Shown: positions 61,726 to 64,000 of the stretch, piece after piece
Position numbering within the stretch: the stretch's first letter is position 1
How the letters are laid out: each line of letters begins with the position of its first letter
NCBI GenBank assembly: GCA_029880325.1
Contig: JAOUOP010000014.1
Coordinates: forward strand, 62,001 to 126,000
From: Myxococcales bacterium
GTDB lineage: Bacteria; Myxococcota_A; Polyangia; Polyangiales; JAFGIB01
Length of the DNA: 64,000 nt
Direction of reading: 5' to 3'
The notes under the pieces: generated by a model
Told to the model about the DNA's origin: nothing
What the model saw: only the letters and a program-made list of their open reading frames with translations
Databases searched by the model: none
Made by a program: the position numbers and the translations under genes

Positions 61726-64000
61726 CTATTCGAAAACTGGCGGCGCCGTTGGCTGCAAATGCCCCTCGTGGGCACAGGACCTGGAGGCGGCCATGCTCTC
61801 GGCCGGCGGCAAGCGCACGAAGAGGCGACCGGCCTCGACCTTCACCGGGAACGTGGTGATGGCGCTGTCGTGGGCACCCAGGGGCTCTCCCGTCTCCAGC
61901 GAGAAGGCCCGCTTGTGCATGGGGCAGGCCACCTTGGGCTCGCCCCCAAAATCGCCAACGATGCCGCGCGCCAGCACCATGTCGCGACGGTGCGGACACA
62001 TGTTCTGGGCCGCGTAGAAGCGACCACGCGAGGCCAGGTTGAAGACCGCGATCTGGGCGCCGCCGTGCTCGACCGCAATGCCGCCCTCGGCCGGCACCTG
62101 CGTCACCGCAGCCACATCGACCCAACTGGTGGCCGGAGCCCGTTCGGAGTCGGAGAGCTGGGGCAGCCGCAGCTTGCCATCTTCGCGGGAGCCGGGCTCG
62201 GCCCAGTTGGCCGGCCGCCACTGGCCGCGTTGGGGCACGAAGCGCAGGTTGTCATCGGCGGCTTTCGTATTGGCGAAGTGGCGGAAGCGCGCACGTAACT
62301 GCGGGTCGCGCACCACGGCCGTCCACTCGCACCGATAGCCGTCCACCAGCGCCTGCATCTGAGCTTCGAGTTCGGCGCCGATGCCCAGGCTGTCTTCGAC
62401 CACCACCTGCCGCACGTGCTCGAGACCGCCCTCGAGCTTCTCCAGCCACACCGAAGTCCGCGTCAGCTTGTCGGCCGTGCGGATGTAGTACATCAGGAAG
62501 CGGTCGATGAAGCGGATCAGGGTCTCGGCGTCCAGGTCCGAGGCCAGCAGATCGGCGTGGCGCGGCCGCGCGCCGCCATTGCCGCAAACGTAGAGGTTGT
62601 AGCCCTTGTCCGTCGCGATGACCCCGAAGTCCTTGCTCTGGGCTTCGGCGCATTCGCGAATGCAGCCACTGACCGCACCCTTGAGCTTGTGGGGGGCGCG
62701 CAGGCCCCGGTAGCGCCGCTCGATGCCGATGGCCATGCCCACCGAATCCTGCACCCCGAAGCGGCACCACGTGGATCCCACGCAGCTCTTGACCGTACGT
62801 AGCGCCTTGCCATAGGCGTGCCCGCTCTCGAAGCCGGCCTCCACCAGCTGCTCCCAGATCTCGGGCAGCTGCTCGACGCGGGCGCCGAACATGTCGATGC
62901 GCTGACCGCCCGTGATCTTGGTGTAGAGCCCGAAGCGCTTGGCGATCTGGCCGATTGCGATCAAACCGTCGGGCGTGATCTCACCGCCGGGCACGCGCGG
63001 CACCACGGAATACGTACCCTGGCGCTGGATGTTCGCCAGAAAACGATCGTTGGTGTCCTGCAGCGTCGCGTGCTCCTCAAGAATCATGCGGCCATAGACG
63101 CTGGCGAAGATCGAGGCCGCCGTGGGTTTGCAGACTTCGCAGCCGTGGCCGCGGCCGTGCTCGGCGATCAGGCGCTCGAAGCTGTCGATGCCCTTCACAC
63201 TCACCAGATCGAAGAGTTCCTGGCGGCTGTAGTCGAAGTGTTCGCACAGCCCCGCCTTGCGCGTGGCCCCCAGGGCACGCAGCTCTTTGCTGAGTAAGTC
63301 GCCCACCATCGGCGCGCAGCCGCCGCAGCCGCTGCCGGCGCGCGTGCACTTGGCGACCGCTTCCAGAGTGTGAGCCTCCTGTTCGACAATGGCCGCACGG
63401 ATGGCCCCCTTGCTCACGTTGTTGCAGGAGCAGACCTGAGCCTCGTCGGACAACTCAAAGTCAACTTCCGCTCCACCGCGCGCGCCCAGGATCAGCGACT
63501 CGGGCGCCTCGGGCAGTTCGGCGCCGCTGCGGTAGAGCTGCAAGAGCTGGGCGTACTCGCTGGCGTCGCCCACCAGGATGGCGCCCTCCAGCCGGCGCCC
63601 ATCCTCGGAGAGCAGCAGCTTCTTGTAGATGCCCTTGACGAAGTCCTGGTAGACGATCTCCCGCGACAGCTCGCACTTCTCGTCCACATCGGGATCACCG
63701 ATGCTGGCCACGTCCACGCCGAGCAGCTTCAGCTTGGCCGACAGATCCGCCCCCTCGAAGCGCGCCTCGCCGCCCTCCAGGTTCTGCACAGCCACCGAAG
63801 CCATCTCGTAGCCGGGTCCGACCAGGCCGTAGATGCCGCCACGGTGCAGCGCCACTTCACCGATGGCAAAGATGCGGTCATCGCTGGTGCGCATGGCGTC
63901 GTCGACGACCACGCCGCCGCGCGGGCCGACCTCGAGACCCGCGCTGCGCGCCAGCTCATCGCGCGGCCGAATGCCCGCCGAGACGATCACCATCTCCACC
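61726..64000 (-). CDS. nirB: nitrite reductase NirB-NirD fusion, N terminus cut by window edge
   Basis: The frame runs from the right edge to the stop at 61726 (about 758 residues present). It contains the end of the FAD/NAD reductase part (FAIGEVALHRGG), a BFD-type iron-sulfur region (VCSCNNVSKG, GSGCGGCAP), a siroheme/4Fe-4S sulfite/nitrite reductase domain (SCVGSTWCRFG; GCIRECAEAQ), and a C-terminal Rieske-like NirD domain (CPHRRDMV, CPMHKRAF). It reduces nitrite to ammonia using NAD(P)H. Fusion of NirD to NirB is known in some lineages but separate genes are more usual. It lies 30 bp upstream of the DmsBC fusion, in one operon with nasA. Confidence 0.94.
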   Translation of the reverse strand, partial: VEMVIVSAGIRPRDELARSAGLEVGPRGGVVVDDAMRTSDDRIFAIGEVALHRGGIYGLVGPGYEMASVAVQNLEGGEARFEGADLSAKLKLLGVDVASIGDPDVDEKCELSREIVYQDFVKGIYKKLLLSEDGRRLEGAILVGDASEYAQLLQLYRSGAELPEAPESLILGARGGAEVDFELSDEAQVCSCNNVSKGAIRAAIVEQEAHTLEAVAKCTRAGSGCGGCAPMVGDLLSKELRALGATRKAGLCEHFDYSRQELFDLVSVKGIDSFERLIAEHGRGHGCEVCKPTAASIFASVYGRMILEEHATLQDTNDRFLANIQRQGTYSVVPRVPGGEITPDGLIAIGQIAKRFGLYTKITGGQRIDMFGARVEQLPEIWEQLVEAGFESGHAYGKALRTVKSCVGSTWCRFGVQDSVGMAIGIERRYRGLRAPHKLKGAVSGCIRECAEAQSKDFGVIATDKGYNLYVCGNGGARPRHADLLASDLDAETLIRFIDRFLMYYIRTADKLTRTSVWLEKLEGGLEHVRQVVVEDSLGIGAELEAQMQALVDGYRCEWTAVVRDPQLRARFRHFANTKAADDNLRFVPQRGQWRPANWAEPGSREDGKLRLPQLSDSERAPATSWVDVAAVTQVPAEGGIAVEHGGAQIAVFNLASRGRFYAAQNMCPHRRDMVLARGIVGDFGGEPKVACPMHKRAFSLETGEPLGAHDSAITTFPVKVEAGRLFVRLPPAESMAASRSCAHEGHLQPTAPPVFE

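Overview
The window is about 65-70% GC and looks like a piece of a Myxococcota (myxobacterial, deltaproteobacterial) chromosome. The reasons are: many secreted Ser/Asp/Ala-rich lipoproteins; RCC1- and EGF-repeat surface proteins; Cys-rich CGDG/CDDG repeats and a MYXO-CTERM-like tail on a metalloprotease; several Ser/Thr kinases, one fused to an AAA-type ATPase; and REC-XRE and REC-GGDEF signalling proteins. No phage, transposase, CRISPR array or rRNA was seen. One tRNA gene (Pro, CGG) is present. The species cannot be named from the sequence.

Layout. 1-4438 (-): a huge EGF/RCC1 surface lipoprotein running off the left edge. 4721-7538: PilZ protein, DUF882/M15-like protein and a membrane Ser/Thr kinase. 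7717-13843: PAP2 membrane phosphatase, a TPR protein translationally coupled to a second RCC1 lipoprotein, a lysophospholipid-type acyltransferase and a diheme lipoprotein. 13946-23294: SDR, DUF1697 protein, type 2 asparaginase, PA-domain metalloprotease, small lipoproteins, CAP-domain protein and NAD synthetase. 23829-27681: transglutaminase translationally coupled to a kinase-ATPase that seems short at its C terminus. 27770-35330: site-2 protease, an unusual exported PEP/pyruvate-binding lipoprotein pair, a lectin-like lipoprotein, an outer-membrane protein and a parvulin. 35445-38731 (-): EtfD-like Fe-S oxidoreductase followed by orphan FliO- and FliP/SctR-like export genes. 38926-46346: DUF1232, TPR lipoprotein, then a minus-strand block with DUF2752, REC-degenerate GGDEF, RseP, RsmB, tRNA-Pro and REC-XRE. 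46532-48384: two small conserved hypotheticals and MurI. 48500-52308: a coupled histidine-kinase pair whose first member lacks an ATPase domain. 52499-56414: aldehyde:ferredoxin oxidoreductase, MoaD, a small membrane protein with an apparent CTG start, an HTTM membrane protein and a CAP protein, tightly packed. 56578-57717: VWA lipoprotein. 57734-64000 (-): nitrate/nitrite assimilation with a NirB-NirD fusion (N terminus outside the window), a DmsB-DmsC-type fusion and NasA.

The clearest functional unit is nitrate to nitrite to ammonia reduction at the right end. The most unusual parts are the AOR/MoaD/HTTM/CAP cluster with its non-canonical start, the split histidine-kinase pair, the exported ATP-grasp-like lipoprotein, and the orphan FliO/SctR pair beside EtfD. 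Because codon third positions are GC-rich, very long spurious frames occur opposite real genes, most strikingly opposite the EGF/RCC1 gene.
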